From Gellertiella hungarica (GTDB taxonomy: Bacteria > Pseudomonadota > Alphaproteobacteria > Rhizobiales > Rhizobiaceae): 64,000 bases of DNA. The stretch covers positions 434,001-498,000 of the forward strand of contig NZ_JACIEZ010000003.1 of assembly GCF_014197145.1 (NCBI RefSeq), read 5' to 3'. Shown piece after piece: positions 29,566 to 39,243 of the stretch. Each line of letters starts with the position of its first letter. Position 1 is the first letter of the stretch. Below the pieces are notes generated by a model. That model searched no databases. It was not told where the DNA came from and worked only from the letters and a program-made list of their open reading frames with translations. Position numbers and translations under genes: made by a program.

Positions 29566-30409
29566 CTCCCTCCTCCGGAAGCACGCCCGAGCGCTGGCCT
29601 CGGCGCATGTAGATCGGCTGGAAGGCGCCCTCTTGCCGGATTTCCAGGCTCCCCTCCCGGACCATTTCCAGCGAGGCGGCGAAGGCACTGGCAATCGCCG
29701 TCACCCGGTCTGCCGGCTGCACGAGATACTTCAGCAGATAGGTATCGAGTGCCGTCCAGTCCGCCATCTCGCCCACAAGCCGGTTCAGAATGCCGCGCGC
29801 ATCGGCGAGCGACCAGACCCGCCGCTTCTCGATGGTCACCTGCGTGATGGCCTGCCGCTGGCGCAGCGCCGCATAGGCCGTCAGCAGGTCGTAGAGCGAG
29901 GCATCGTAGGAGGACCGACGCACTTCGGGAATGTGCTCGGGCGCTCCCCGGGCAAAGACATCGCGGCCCAGCCTGTCGCGATTGATGAGGCGTTCGGCGG
30001 CATGACGCATGGCCTCGAGCCGTTTCAGACGGAAGGCGAGCGTTGCCGCCATCTCCTCGCCGCTCGGTCCATCGTCCTTTGCCTGTTGCGGGATGAGCAG
30101 CCGGGACTTCAGGAAGGCGAGCCAGGCGGCCATGACGAGATAGTCCGCCGCCAGTTCGATGCGCACCTTGCGGGCGCTCTCGACGAATTCGAGATATTGC
30201 TCGGCCAGTGCCAGAACGGAAATCCGTGCCAGATCGACCTTCTGGCTCCGGGCCAGATGGAGCAGCAGGTCGAGCGGCCCCTCGAACCCCGCCACATCGA
30301 TGATCAGCGCCGGGTCTCCCGTCGCGCGGTCGTCTTCGGCATCCGTCCAGAAGCGCTCCAGCGGAGCGCTGGCCGTTGCCGCATCCGTCCTGCCCTTCGA
30401 GACCACCAT
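29549..30409 (-). CDS. scpA: segregation and condensation protein A
   Basis: ScpA is the kleisin subunit that bridges SMC heads for chromosome segregation. The 286-residue protein has the N-terminal signature FEGPLDLLLHLARSQKVDL and the motif ADYLVMAAWLAFLKSRLLIP, with a C-terminal winged-helix region. It lies 12 bp downstream of nagZ and overlaps scpB. Confidence 0.95.
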   Translation of the reverse strand: MVVSKGRTDAATASAPLERFWTDAEDDRATGDPALIIDVAGFEGPLDLLLHLARSQKVDLARISVLALAEQYLEFVESARKVRIELAADYLVMAAWLAFLKSRLLIPQQAKDDGPSGEEMAATLAFRLKRLEAMRHAAERLINRDRLGRDVFARGAPEHIPEVRRSSYDASLYDLLTAYAALRQRQAITQVTIEKRRVWSLADARGILNRLVGEMADWTALDTYLLKYLVQPADRVTAIASAFAASLEMVREGSLEIRQEGAFQPIYMRRGQRSGVLPEEGDGDVG

Positions 30410-30421
30410 GGCTTTTCCCCG

Positions 30422-31435
30422 TCAGGCGACCGGCAACATTGCATTGAATTCGGCGCGCAACATCTCCTCGGAAGAGCCGTCCGGCGCCTTCAGCGAAGCC
30501 AGCGCGTTCGCCGCACGTTCGGCAGACTTGCCCGCAAGCGGCCTTGCCTCCGCAACCACGGCCTTCATTTCTTCCATAAGTCCGTTGCAGTGCAGGACGA
30601 TGTCGATGCCGCTTGCCGCAATGGCGCGGGCGCGCTCCGCGAGATTGCCCTTGAGCGCATTCATGGAGCTGTCGTCCGAGATCAGCAGACCGTCGAACCC
30701 GATATGTCCGCGGATCACCTCCTCGATGACGGTGCGGGAGGTGGTCGCCGGATTTTCCGCGTCATAGGCGGAGAAAACCACATGGCAGCTCATGCCGCAG
30801 GCTTCGTCCTTCAGTGCCCGGAAAGGCGCGAAGTCGTGTGCCTCGAGTTCCGCCCGGGAAGCATTGACCACCGGCAATTCATGATGGGAATCCGCCATGC
30901 CGCGCCCGTGTCCCGGCATGTGCTTCATGCAGGGCAGCATGCCGCCCGCCTTCAGGCCCTCTGCCGCGGCCCGGCCCATTTCAGTTACAGTAACCGGGTC
31001 GAAGCCATAGGCACGGTTGCCGATCACGTTGCTGGCGCCTTCCACCGGCACGTCGAGAACCGGGAGGCAATCCATGGTGAAGCCAAGCTTCCGCAGGTCG
31101 AAGGCGTGCAGGCGGGACATCAGCCAGGCGGCGCGCAAGCCCCTCTCCCGGTCCTGACGGTAGATGTCGCCCAGCACCTGCGCAGAGGGATAGGCCTGCA
31201 GGATCGGCGGCTTGATGCGCTGGACGCGTCCGCCTTCCTGGTCGATCAGCACCGGTGCTTCCCAACCCACGCAGTCGCGCATGGAAGCGATCAGGTCCGA
31301 GATCTGGCCGGCATCGCCGATGTTGCGGCCGAACAAGATGAAGCCCCAGGGGCGATGGTCGCGGTAGAAGGCTTTCTCGTCCGCGGTGAGGGTCAGGCCG
31401 GAACAGCCCAGGATCAGTGCTTTTGATTCGCTCAT
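30422..31435 (-). CDS. nagZ: beta-N-acetylhexosaminidase (GH3)
   Basis: NagZ is a cytosolic enzyme that removes N-acetylglucosamine from recycled anhydro-muropeptides. The 337-residue GH3 protein shows WGFILFGRN, DQEGGRVQR, the catalytic KHMPGHGRGMADSHHELP loop and the nucleophile region LLISDDSSMNAL. It heads the nagZ-scpA-scpB run; the SPOR-domain protein upstream is separated by a terminator-like hairpin. Confidence 0.95.
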   Translation of the reverse strand: MSESKALILGCSGLTLTADEKAFYRDHRPWGFILFGRNIGDAGQISDLIASMRDCVGWEAPVLIDQEGGRVQRIKPPILQAYPSAQVLGDIYRQDRERGLRAAWLMSRLHAFDLRKLGFTMDCLPVLDVPVEGASNVIGNRAYGFDPVTVTEMGRAAAEGLKAGGMLPCMKHMPGHGRGMADSHHELPVVNASRAELEAHDFAPFRALKDEACGMSCHVVFSAYDAENPATTSRTVIEEVIRGHIGFDGLLISDDSSMNALKGNLAERARAIAASGIDIVLHCNGLMEEMKAVVAEARPLAGKSAERAANALASLKAPDGSSEEMLRAEFNAMLPVA

Positions 31436-31515
31436 GGTCGAATCATACGGCCGGTTTCGCCAATGGCGATAAGGTCAAGGCGCATTTCACAGTTTTCCTT
31501 CCCATAAACGCGAAA

Positions 31516-31536
31516 GCGGCGGGATCGACCCGCCGC
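31516..31536 (-). terminator. GC-rich hairpin downstream of SPOR gene
   Basis: GCGGCGGG (31516-31523) pairs with CCCGCCGC (31529-31536) around ATCGA. On the minus strand the stem is followed by TTTCGCGTTTAT, a weak T-tract. It probably ends the argS-SPOR transcript. Confidence 0.6.
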
Positions 31537-31564
31537 ATTCCTGTTCCTGTTGCAGTGACGGAAA

Positions 31565-34500
31565 TCACTTCGAGACGAGGCAGCTGCCGCCCGCAGCCTT
31601 CAGCTTGGTGCAGAGGGCAATGGCGTCTTCCTTGGAGCCGACATCCACGCGCAGGCGGTAATAGGTGCCCTTGTTCGGAATGTTGGCCTGGCGGATGCCG
31701 ATCGGCCGGCCACCGAGAACATTGCCGAACTTTGCCGCCATCTTCGGGATGGATGCCTTTGCATCGGCCTCGCTCGGCAGCGATGCAATCTGGACACCGT
31801 AGCTGCCGGCCGGCGGCTGGGGAGCGGCGGCGGCCTGATCGATGGACGCAGTCTCCTGCTGCGGCTGCGCTTCTTCGGGCTGACCCGGCTTCACCTTGCC
31901 GTTTTCCGTCACTGTGCTGGTCACGTTCACCGGCTGATCCGCCGGGCGGGCCGCCGGAACGGGCGTCGGGCTCGCGAGCTTGCTGGTCTTCACCGGATTG
32001 ACGGGCACTTCGCTGGCAACCGGCGTGTTCGCCACCGTCGCGAGCGCATCTGCCGAAGCGGGTGTCTCGGCGTTCGACGGAGCGGCCGCCTCCCCGGCGG
32101 GCGTCAGCCGATCGGACGGAAGGGCAGCGGTCGTTTCCTGGGCAGGCGCCTGTGTTGCGGCGGCAGCCGTTGCGGGCTGCGCTGCCTGTTCTGCAACGGC
32201 AGGCTCTTCCTCCCGCGGCACCAGCGTGCCATCGGGCTTCACGATCATCGTGCGGACCTTGCGGACCTGCACGCCGCCGGGCGCATTCGCGACCGCGTCG
32301 CTGTTGCCCTGGGCCTGCGCCGTCGGCAGAAGCCGTGCGTCCTGCGTGTCCTCGACGGGCGTGGGCGTTGCTGCCGGCAGGCCGGCAGGCATGTCATCGC
32401 CGCTCTCGGGCATCAGGGTCTTCTGCACCACATCGACCGGTTCCTCTTCGGAGGTCACGAGAGCCCCCTGCTTGACCACATCCGCCTCGTTTCCAGCGAC
32501 GCGATCATAAACTGCCTTGTCCTGGTTGGGCACGGTCACGCCGCCCTTGTTTTCGGGGACGACCTTCACCGGACCCTTGTCGGCCAGGATGATCTTCGGC
32601 TCGCCGGAGGCGATCACGCCGCCCTTGCCGGTGAGCACCATGTAGCCGCCGAAGCCGACCAGCGCCACAACACCCGTCGCACAGGCGGCAAGCAGAATGG
32701 AACGCAGATTGTTGCGGCGAGGCGCCTGTACCGAAAGCACCTGCGGATGAAGATGCGGCTCGTCGGCCTGCCCCAGGGGCTGGGTGAGCATCGAGCGGAA
32801 ATCTTCTTCGAGTGCCTTTTCGAACTCGTCGAAGGTGTCCACCGGCGCCGGGGCCTTCTGGCGCGGCGGCTGGGATGCGGGCGCAAAGGCGTAGCCTGCA
32901 GGCTCCGCGGGCCGAGCGGGCTGGGCCGGCTGAGCTGCTACGGGCGGCAGGTTTCCGAAGAGGTTCGCCATCTCTGCATCGATATCCAGATCGTAATCCG
33001 GAACGACGACGGCGGGCTCCTCGGGCTCGGGCATCTTCAGCTCGGGAACATCGATTTCGGCGACGGCCTCGACAGGATCCTCCGCCTCCGAAAGGAGGGC
33101 GGGATCGAAGACGCCGTTGTCGGCCGGAACCGCCTCGGCTGCATAGGAAGGCGTTGCCGGCTGGTAGGTTTCCTCGACGGGAACGCGCGGCATCTGCGGA
33201 GCGGCGGCCTCGACGGAGGGGCTGCGCATTTCGTGATCAGGCTCCGGCTGCCGGAAGACCGGCATCTCGAAGACCGGTTCACGGGGAGCGGCCGGCGCTT
33301 CCATCCGCACAGGCTGGGCAGCGGTTTCAGGCACGAAGTCGGCAAAGGGACGCTTCGGTTCGGCAATCGCTGCCGCCTTCGGAGCCTGGGCGACAGCGGG
33401 CTCGTCAAAATTCAGCTCCGTCAGCTGCTGCTCGAACTCCTCGATATCGAGCTCGAAATCACCGGCGCCGAAGAGGTCGTCGAAGTCCGGCTCATCCGCA
33501 TCGGCCGAAGACGCAGGAGCGGCCTTCACTTCCGGGAACGCGGGATGGGCCATTTCCTGGCGGGCAGGCTGCGCGGAGACATCGACCGCAGGCGCACGCT
33601 CGAACGGAGTGGCCACCGTGGACAGGGCCGCGATGGCCGCGTCGAAAGCCGGCTCCTGCCGGGACGCAGACGCCGTGCGGGCCACGGGAAGCTCATAGCG
33701 GGAAACGCCGTCCAGCAGATCGTCCATCGACGCATCCGCCTTGCGGGGCGGTTGCGGAGCCGCTGCGACCGGAGGCTCGAGCGCCACAACATCTTCCGAA
33801 CCGACGCCGGGAAGTTCCCAGTTGATCTCGGGCTCATGCGACACGGGCGCGGCGGCGGGCTCGATGGCTGCGGGTGCAGCGGCAACGGGCTCTGTCCTTG
33901 GCGGCTCCTGGCGCTGCGCCACGTGGAAATTGGCGAGAGGCATGCGGAAACCGGTACGTGCAGCAGCGCCGACGGCCTCTGCAGGGCGCGGAGCCTCAGC
34001 GGGTGCAGGCGCGGCAACTGGGGCCCGAACCATGGAGGCGGCAGACATGGGTGCTTCGGCAGCCCAATCCAGCTCTGCCTCGTCAAGCGACTGAATGAGT
34101 TCGGCCTCGAGAAGCTCGACCGAGAAATCCGGACCTTCGGGCGCGGCAGCCTCGACGGCAGGAGCGGCCGGCTCGATGCGCTCGGAAGCGGGCCGGGCGG
34201 CCGGGCTGATGCCGGATGCGGGCGGAGAAACGGGCGCAGGCCGGGCCGCCGGCGCCATCACGCTTTCGGAACGCGCAACCACGGCGGCCAGTGCCGCGAA
34301 GGGATCCTGATCCTCATCGATATCGGAAACGGGAGCGGATGCCGGGACGGGCTCGACCCTGACAGTCTCCGCCCTCACTTCGCCGGAGACCTCCGCAGCC
34401 GCAGCTTCCGCACGCGGGCTATCGTAGGTCTCGAAAGCACGAAGCAATTCATCCTCGAGGTCGGCCACGGGATTGGCACCGGCAGGTGCTGCAGGGCTCG

Positions 34501-34684
34501 CCTGAGCGGCGGGCCCCGGGAATTCTGCGACGACAGGTTCGCGACGGTCTTCATCCCGAGACGGGGAGCGGACGTCCGGCCGATCCTGGAAACCGACGAT
34601 CCGGGCAAGCTCCGCCAAGGGATCATCGTCCTCCTGGAAGCCTGCGCTACGCGAAGCGCCGAGGGCGAACTGTTTTTCTGCCAT
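31565..34684 (-). CDS. large SPOR-domain membrane protein (FtsN-like topology)
   Basis: This is a 1039-residue protein with unusual proportions. About 655 residues of Ala/Pro/Glu-rich, probably disordered cytoplasmic sequence precede a single membrane helix (RSILLAACATGVVALVGFGG). A periplasmic low-complexity linker of about 280 residues follows, ending in a SPOR domain (SYGVQIASLPSEADAKASI to the C-terminus). SPOR domains bind denuded peptidoglycan at division septa, so a role in cell division is inferred. Short acidic patches such as DDLFGAGDFELDIEEFEQQL in the cytoplasmic half could be partner-binding motifs. It lies 60 bp downstream of argS. Confidence 0.88.
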   Translation of the reverse strand: MAEKQFALGASRSAGFQEDDDPLAELARIVGFQDRPDVRSPSRDEDRREPVVAEFPGPAAQASPAAPAGANPVADLEDELLRAFETYDSPRAEAAAAEVSGEVRAETVRVEPVPASAPVSDIDEDQDPFAALAAVVARSESVMAPAARPAPVSPPASGISPAARPASERIEPAAPAVEAAAPEGPDFSVELLEAELIQSLDEAELDWAAEAPMSAASMVRAPVAAPAPAEAPRPAEAVGAAARTGFRMPLANFHVAQRQEPPRTEPVAAAPAAIEPAAAPVSHEPEINWELPGVGSEDVVALEPPVAAAPQPPRKADASMDDLLDGVSRYELPVARTASASRQEPAFDAAIAALSTVATPFERAPAVDVSAQPARQEMAHPAFPEVKAAPASSADADEPDFDDLFGAGDFELDIEEFEQQLTELNFDEPAVAQAPKAAAIAEPKRPFADFVPETAAQPVRMEAPAAPREPVFEMPVFRQPEPDHEMRSPSVEAAAPQMPRVPVEETYQPATPSYAAEAVPADNGVFDPALLSEAEDPVEAVAEIDVPELKMPEPEEPAVVVPDYDLDIDAEMANLFGNLPPVAAQPAQPARPAEPAGYAFAPASQPPRQKAPAPVDTFDEFEKALEEDFRSMLTQPLGQADEPHLHPQVLSVQAPRRNNLRSILLAACATGVVALVGFGGYMVLTGKGGVIASGEPKIILADKGPVKVVPENKGGVTVPNQDKAVYDRVAGNEADVVKQGALVTSEEEPVDVVQKTLMPESGDDMPAGLPAATPTPVEDTQDARLLPTAQAQGNSDAVANAPGGVQVRKVRTMIVKPDGTLVPREEEPAVAEQAAQPATAAAATQAPAQETTAALPSDRLTPAGEAAAPSNAETPASADALATVANTPVASEVPVNPVKTSKLASPTPVPAARPADQPVNVTSTVTENGKVKPGQPEEAQPQQETASIDQAAAAPQPPAGSYGVQIASLPSEADAKASIPKMAAKFGNVLGGRPIGIRQANIPNKGTYYRLRVDVGSKEDAIALCTKLKAAGGSCLVSK

Positions 34685-34744
34685 TACGTTCCACTCACAA
34701 CTGTCAACGGTTCATTGCCAGTGCATTGTGGGTAATTGGTGGCG

Positions 34745-36505
34745 CTACCGCATTTCTTCCTTGGCTTCCGCTCCAACGATCAGGAGACCAGACTTCAGCA
34801 CCGAAGCGACAGCGTACACCAGCCCAAGTCTGGCAAGGCTCAATTCTCGGTTTTTATCGTTAACAAAGCGTAACTCAGGCTGATCCTTACCTTTATTCCA
34901 GTGCGCATGGAAGGCACTGGCCAGGTCATACAGATAAAATGCCAGCCGATGCGGCTCCTGGGCCTGTGCCGACTGCTCGATCACACGCGGATATTCCGCA
35001 AGCTTCGCCGCCAGCTGCATTTCGCTGGGGTCCTCCAGCCGTCCGGCCACTGCATCCGCAAGGATTTTCGAATCAGTGTCGAGGTCGGTGAAGGCCTCCC
35101 TCGCCTGCCGGAAGACGGACATGCAGCGGGCGTGGGCGTACTGCACGTAGAAGACCGGGTTATCCTTCGACTGCTCCGTCACCTTGGCAAAATCGAAATC
35201 GAGCGGCTCGGAATTCTTCCGGTAGAGCATCATGAAGCGGACCGGGTCCCGACCGACTTCCTCCACCACGTCGCGCAGCGTGACGAAATCGCCGGAGCGC
35301 TTCGACATCTTCACGGGTTCGCCGTTGCGGTACAGCTTCACCAGCTGGCACAGCAGCACCGTCAGCTTCGCCTTGCCGCCGGAGACCGCACGCGCCACGG
35401 CCTCAAGCCGCTTGACGTAGCCACCGTGGTCGGCGCCGAGCACATAGATCATCTCGTCGAAGCCGCGATCGAACTTGTCCTTGAAGTAGGCGACGTCGGC
35501 CGCGAAATAGGTGTAGCTCCCGTCCGACTTGATCAGCGGCCGGTCGATGTCGTCGCCCACTTCCGTGGAGCGGAACAGCACCTGCTCGCGGTCTTCCCAG
35601 TCCTCCGGCAGCTGCCCCTTCGGCGGCGGCAGCGTGCCCTTGTAGACATGGCCCTTGAAGGTGAGGTCATTGATGGCGGTGCGGATGGCGGTTGCGCCAT
35701 CGGCGTGCAGGCTCCGCTCGGAGTAGAACACCTCGTGTGTCACGTTGAGGGCGGCAAGATCCTCGCGGATCATGCCCATCATTGCGTCGATGGCGCGATC
35801 CTTGACGATCGGCAGCCACTGGTCTTCCGGCATGGCACGGAGCCGGGTGCCGAATTCCGCCTTCAGCGCCTCGCCCACGGGCACGAGATAATCGCCCGGA
35901 TAGAGACCGGCCGGGATGTCCCCGATGCTCTCGCCGAGTGCCTCGCGGTAACGCAGGAACACCGAGCGCGCGAGAACGTCGATCTGCGAGCCGGCATCGT
36001 TGATGTAGTATTCCTTGGTGACCTCATAGCCCGCAAATCCGAGGAGATTGGCGAGCGCATCGCCCACCACGGCGCCGCGGCAATGCCCCACATGCATGGG
36101 GCCGGTCGGATTGGCCGATACGTATTCGACATTCACCTTGCGCCCGCCACCGACGTCGGAACGACCGAAATCCGTCCCGAGCTCGATCATCCGCGCGATC
36201 AGCCGCTGCCAGTAGGCTTTCGAGAGGCGCACGTTGATGAACCCGGGACCGGCGACCGACACGTCGCTGATATCGGGGTCCTGGCGCAGTTTTTCGCAGA
36301 TGAGCTCGGCAAGCGCACGGGGATTGGTACCCAGCGGCTTGCTGAGAACCATGGCGGCATTGGTGGCCACATCACCGTGGGCGCTGTCGCGGGGCGGCTC
36401 GGCATTCACGCGTCCGAAATCCAGCTCGGATCGCTTTTCCTTGACGATTTCAAGGCTTTCCAAAGCGTTCTTAATTCTGTCTTCGAAATCGGTGAAGAGG
36501 TTCAT
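34745..36505 (-). CDS. argS: arginyl-tRNA synthetase
   Basis: This is a class I synthetase of 586 residues. The HIGH-type motif is in [14 protein letters not shown] and the KMSKS-type motif in [13 protein letters not shown]. The N-terminal Add1 domain ([18 protein letters not shown]) and the C-terminal anticodon-binding helical domain are present. [11 protein letters not shown] at 36503-36505 is the preferred start; an ATG three codons upstream is also possible. dgt lies 64 bp upstream on the same strand. Confidence 0.96.
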   Translation of the reverse strand: MNLFTDFEDRIKNALESLEIVKEKRSELDFGRVNAEPPRDSAHGDVATNAAMVLSKPLGTNPRALAELICEKLRQDPDISDVSVAGPGFINVRLSKAYWQRLIARMIELGTDFGRSDVGGGRKVNVEYVSANPTGPMHVGHCRGAVVGDALANLLGFAGYEVTKEYYINDAGSQIDVLARSVFLRYREALGESIGDIPAGLYPGDYLVPVGEALKAEFGTRLRAMPEDQWLPIVKDRAIDAMMGMIREDLAALNVTHEVFYSERSLHADGATAIRTAINDLTFKGHVYKGTLPPPKGQLPEDWEDREQVLFRSTEVGDDIDRPLIKSDGSYTYFAADVAYFKDKFDRGFDEMIYVLGADHGGYVKRLEAVARAVSGGKAKLTVLLCQLVKLYRNGEPVKMSKRSGDFVTLRDVVEEVGRDPVRFMMLYRKNSEPLDFDFAKVTEQSKDNPVFYVQYAHARCMSVFRQAREAFTDLDTDSKILADAVAGRLEDPSEMQLAAKLAEYPRVIEQSAQAQEPHRLAFYLYDLASAFHAHWNKGKDQPELRFVNDKNRELSLARLGLVYAVASVLKSGLLIVGAEAKEEMR

Positions 36506-36569
36506 CGCTACCATCCAGGCAAGGGAAAGGGGCCGCTGCAGGCGCAAACGGCCATGTCAAGGGCGCTGC

Positions 36570-37787
36570 CTAGCGCAATTCGGGTGTACGGTCAAACAGG
36601 CGCTGGTGGGCGCGGATGGCATAGGTGTCCGTCATACCGGCCAGAAAATCACCGACATGGCGGGCCTTGGCGCCGTCGTTGAGGCCGGCGATGTGATCCA
36701 CCCAGTAGTGGCTTTCCATCAGCGCCGGGTCGTTCATGTAGGCCTTGAAGAGATCGGTGACGATCTGGGCCGCACCCGCGCGAACCCGCATGATGTCGGG
36801 ATGTCGATAGATGTTCTTGAACAGCATGCCCTTGATCTGCCGGTCGGTCTCGGCCATTTCCGCAGAGAAGGTTGCGGTTACCTGGCTCGCGTTGCGGATA
36901 TCCTGTGCCGACTGCGGTTTCAGCGCCTGAAGCCGCTGCTGGGTAACGGCAATGACATCCTCCACCATCCGGGTGATCTGGCGCCGCATGATCTCATGGG
37001 TGAAGCGGGATGGCTCGAGATGAGGATAGCGCGCCCTCACCTCCGCCATCAGGCCAGCAAGGAAGGGAATTTCTTCCAGCATGTCGAAGGTGAGATAGCC
37101 GGAGCGAAGGCCATCGTCGATGTCATGCGTGTTGTAGGCGATATCATCGGCAATGGCGGCAACCTGGGCTTCGAGGCTCGCGAAGCTAGCGAGTTCCAGA
37201 TCGTGCAGCTCGCAATAATCGAGGATCGGCTGGGGAACGGGGCCACGCGTTCCCTGCCCGTCCCGGGTCATCAGCGGACCGTTGTGCTTCACGAGTCCTT
37301 CGAGCGATTCCCAGGTGAGGTTGAGACCGTCGAACTCTGCATAACGGCGCTCGAGCTTCGTGACGATGCGCAGCGACTGGGCGTTGTGATCGAACCCACC
37401 GAACGGCAGCAGAACCTCGTGCAGGGCATCCTCTCCGGTATGACCGAAGGGCGTGTGGCCGAAATCGTGCACCAGCGCCACCCCCTCGGCGAGATCCTCA
37501 TCCAGACGGAGTGCGCGGGCGAGCGCACGGGCGATCTGGGCCACCTCTATCGTGTGGGTCAGGCGCGTCCGGTAGTGGTCGCTGTCGGGACCGATGAAGA
37601 CCTGCGTCTTGTGCTTCAGCCTGCGGAAGGCCGTGGTGTGGACGATGCGGTCGCGGTCCCGCTGGAACTCTGAGCGCGTCAGGCTGGGGGCTTCCGGATA
37701 GAAGCGCCCGCGCGTGGTCCATGGGTCGGTGGCATAGATGGCGCGCTCCCCGCTGCCGAAACCCAGTGCTCGCGTATCGATCGTCAT
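36570..37787 (-). CDS. dgt: dGTPase-like HD-domain triphosphohydrolase
   Basis: This 405-residue dNTP triphosphohydrolase of the Dgt-like family converts dNTPs to nucleosides and triphosphate. The HD metal site is visible as [19 protein letters not shown], then [16 protein letters not shown], and a later [22 protein letters not shown] is the family N-terminal block. The ATG at 37785-37787 is preferred because AAAAGGA lies upstream at workable spacing. It is divergent from the Fe-S carrier gene. Confidence 0.94.
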   Translation of the reverse strand: MTIDTRALGFGSGERAIYATDPWTTRGRFYPEAPSLTRSEFQRDRDRIVHTTAFRRLKHKTQVFIGPDSDHYRTRLTHTIEVAQIARALARALRLDEDLAEGVALVHDFGHTPFGHTGEDALHEVLLPFGGFDHNAQSLRIVTKLERRYAEFDGLNLTWESLEGLVKHNGPLMTRDGQGTRGPVPQPILDYCELHDLELASFASLEAQVAAIADDIAYNTHDIDDGLRSGYLTFDMLEEIPFLAGLMAEVRARYPHLEPSRFTHEIMRRQITRMVEDVIAVTQQRLQALKPQSAQDIRNASQVTATFSAEMAETDRQIKGMLFKNIYRHPDIMRVRAGAAQIVTDLFKAYMNDPALMESHYWVDHIAGLNDGAKARHVGDFLAGMTDTYAIRAHQRLFDRTPELR

Positions 37788-37993
37788 TCGCATTCCTTTT
37801 CGACGTCCGCATTGACGCCGCTTCGCCGCATTCATACCTATAGTATCCGTGACGGCAAAGCGTTCCACGACGACACGTCCAGGCGCAGCAGCCGCACAGC
37901 ATGTCGAATACAAGTAATATCAAAAGCTTGTGCCGACATGACGCGAACGAACAGACCGACTCTCCGGACCTTGAACCCGGCAGGAGACAGAGA

Positions 37994-38329
37994 ATGAGCG
38001 AACAGACAGTCAGCCTTTCCGAAAGCGCAGCCAAGCGAATCGCCGAGATCCTTGCTTCCGAACCCGGCAAGAACGCCATGCGGGTATCCGTCGAAGGCGG
38101 AGGGTGCTCCGGTTTTTCCTACAAGTTCGACCTCGTTGACGGCGCATCGACCGATGACGACGTCGTCATTGCCCGCGATCAAGCCAAGGTGCTGATCGAC
38201 CAGCTCTCGCTGGTCTACATGGCGGGGTCCGAGATCGACTTCGTCGACAACCTGCTTGGCCAGTCCTTCCAGATCCGCAATCCCAATGCGGTGGCAAGCT
38301 GCGGCTGCGGCACCAGCTTCTCCATCTGA
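37994..38329 (+). CDS. erpA: A-type iron-sulfur carrier (ErpA/IscA family)
   Basis: This 111-residue protein delivers Fe-S clusters to target proteins. The three cluster-binding cysteines are present: one in EGGGCSGFSYKF and two in the C-terminal CGCGTSF. The family's NPNAVASCGCG ending is intact. The ATG at 37994 has CAGGAGACAG just upstream. ErpA, IscA and SufA are not easily separated by sequence alone; the symbol follows the usual rhizobial annotation. Confidence 0.88.
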   Translation: MSEQTVSLSESAAKRIAEILASEPGKNAMRVSVEGGGCSGFSYKFDLVDGASTDDDVVIARDQAKVLIDQLSLVYMAGSEIDFVDNLLGQSFQIRNPNAVASCGCGTSFSI

Positions 38330-38376
38330 ACGGACTTTCCGGGATAACGCCGTTTGGCGGTGGCGCGCATGCGCGG

Positions 38377-38398
38377 GAGAGGCTAACACTGGCCTCTC
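38377..38398 (+). terminator. possible weak terminator after erpA
   Basis: GAGAGGC (38377-38383) pairs with GCCTCTC (38392-38398) around an 8-nt loop, followed by ATTATCG. There is no proper T-tract, so this may be only a hairpin between erpA and xth. Confidence 0.35.
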
Positions 38399-38439
38399 AT
38401 TATCGCCGGCAAGGCAGTCGACCGACGAAAGGCACGGGC

Positions 38440-39225
38440 ATGATCAGGATCGCGACCTGGAACATCAACGGCGTGAAGGCGCGCATCGAAAACCTCTGCC
38501 AGTGGCTGAAGGACGCGAGCCCGGACATTGCCTGCCTTCAGGAGATCAAGTCTGTCGACGAGGCCTTCCCCCGCGGCGAGATCGAGGCGCTCGGCTATCA
38601 CGTGGAGACCCACGGACAGAAGGGTTTCAACGGCGTTGCCCTGCTTTCCAGGATGCGCCCCGACGAGATCAATCGCGGTTTGCCGGGCGATGAAACCGAT
38701 GAACAGGCCCGCTTCATCGAGGGCGTCTTCACGATCGGCCCGCGCGCGATCCGCGTCTGCTCCCTCTACCTGCCAAACGGCAATCCCATCGATACGGAGA
38801 AATATCCTTACAAGCTCCGCTGGATGGACCGGTTGCGGACCTTTGCAACAGGGCGCCTGCAGCTTGAGGAGCCGCTCATTCTCGCTGGCGACTACAACGT
38901 CATCCCGGAACCGATCGACTGCCATGACCCGGCTGTATGGGCGAATGACGCGCTCTTCCTGCCTCAGACGCGCTCCGCGTTTCGTGAACAGGAGAACCTC
39001 GGCCTGACGGACGCGCTGCGCGCCACCACGGCGGCAGCAAAAATCTACACGTTCTGGGATTATCAGGCGGGCGCCTGGCAGAAGAACAACGGCATTCGCA
39101 TCGATCACCTCCTGCTTTCGCCGGAGGCAGCGGACCGGCTTCTGTCCGTTGCGGTGGACAAGCATGTCCGGGCCTGGGAAAAGCCTTCGGACCATGTACC
39201 CGTCATCGGCAGCTTCGATTTCTGA
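38440..39225 (+). CDS. xth: exodeoxyribonuclease III (AP endonuclease)
   Basis: This base-excision repair enzyme cleaves at abasic sites and degrades 3' ends. The 261-residue protein has the exonuclease-endonuclease-phosphatase fold: RIATWNINGVKARI at the start, metal-binding glutamate in CLQEIK, GDYNVIPEPIDCHDP, and the catalytic histidine in SDHVPVIGSF at the C-terminus. It is convergent with exoR, with only 18 bp between the stop codons. Confidence 0.96.
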   Translation: MIRIATWNINGVKARIENLCQWLKDASPDIACLQEIKSVDEAFPRGEIEALGYHVETHGQKGFNGVALLSRMRPDEINRGLPGDETDEQARFIEGVFTIGPRAIRVCSLYLPNGNPIDTEKYPYKLRWMDRLRTFATGRLQLEEPLILAGDYNVIPEPIDCHDPAVWANDALFLPQTRSAFREQENLGLTDALRATTAAAKIYTFWDYQAGAWQKNNGIRIDHLLLSPEAADRLLSVAVDKHVRAWEKPSDHVPVIGSFDF

Positions 39226-39243
39226 GAGGCGCGCCGGCCTTTC

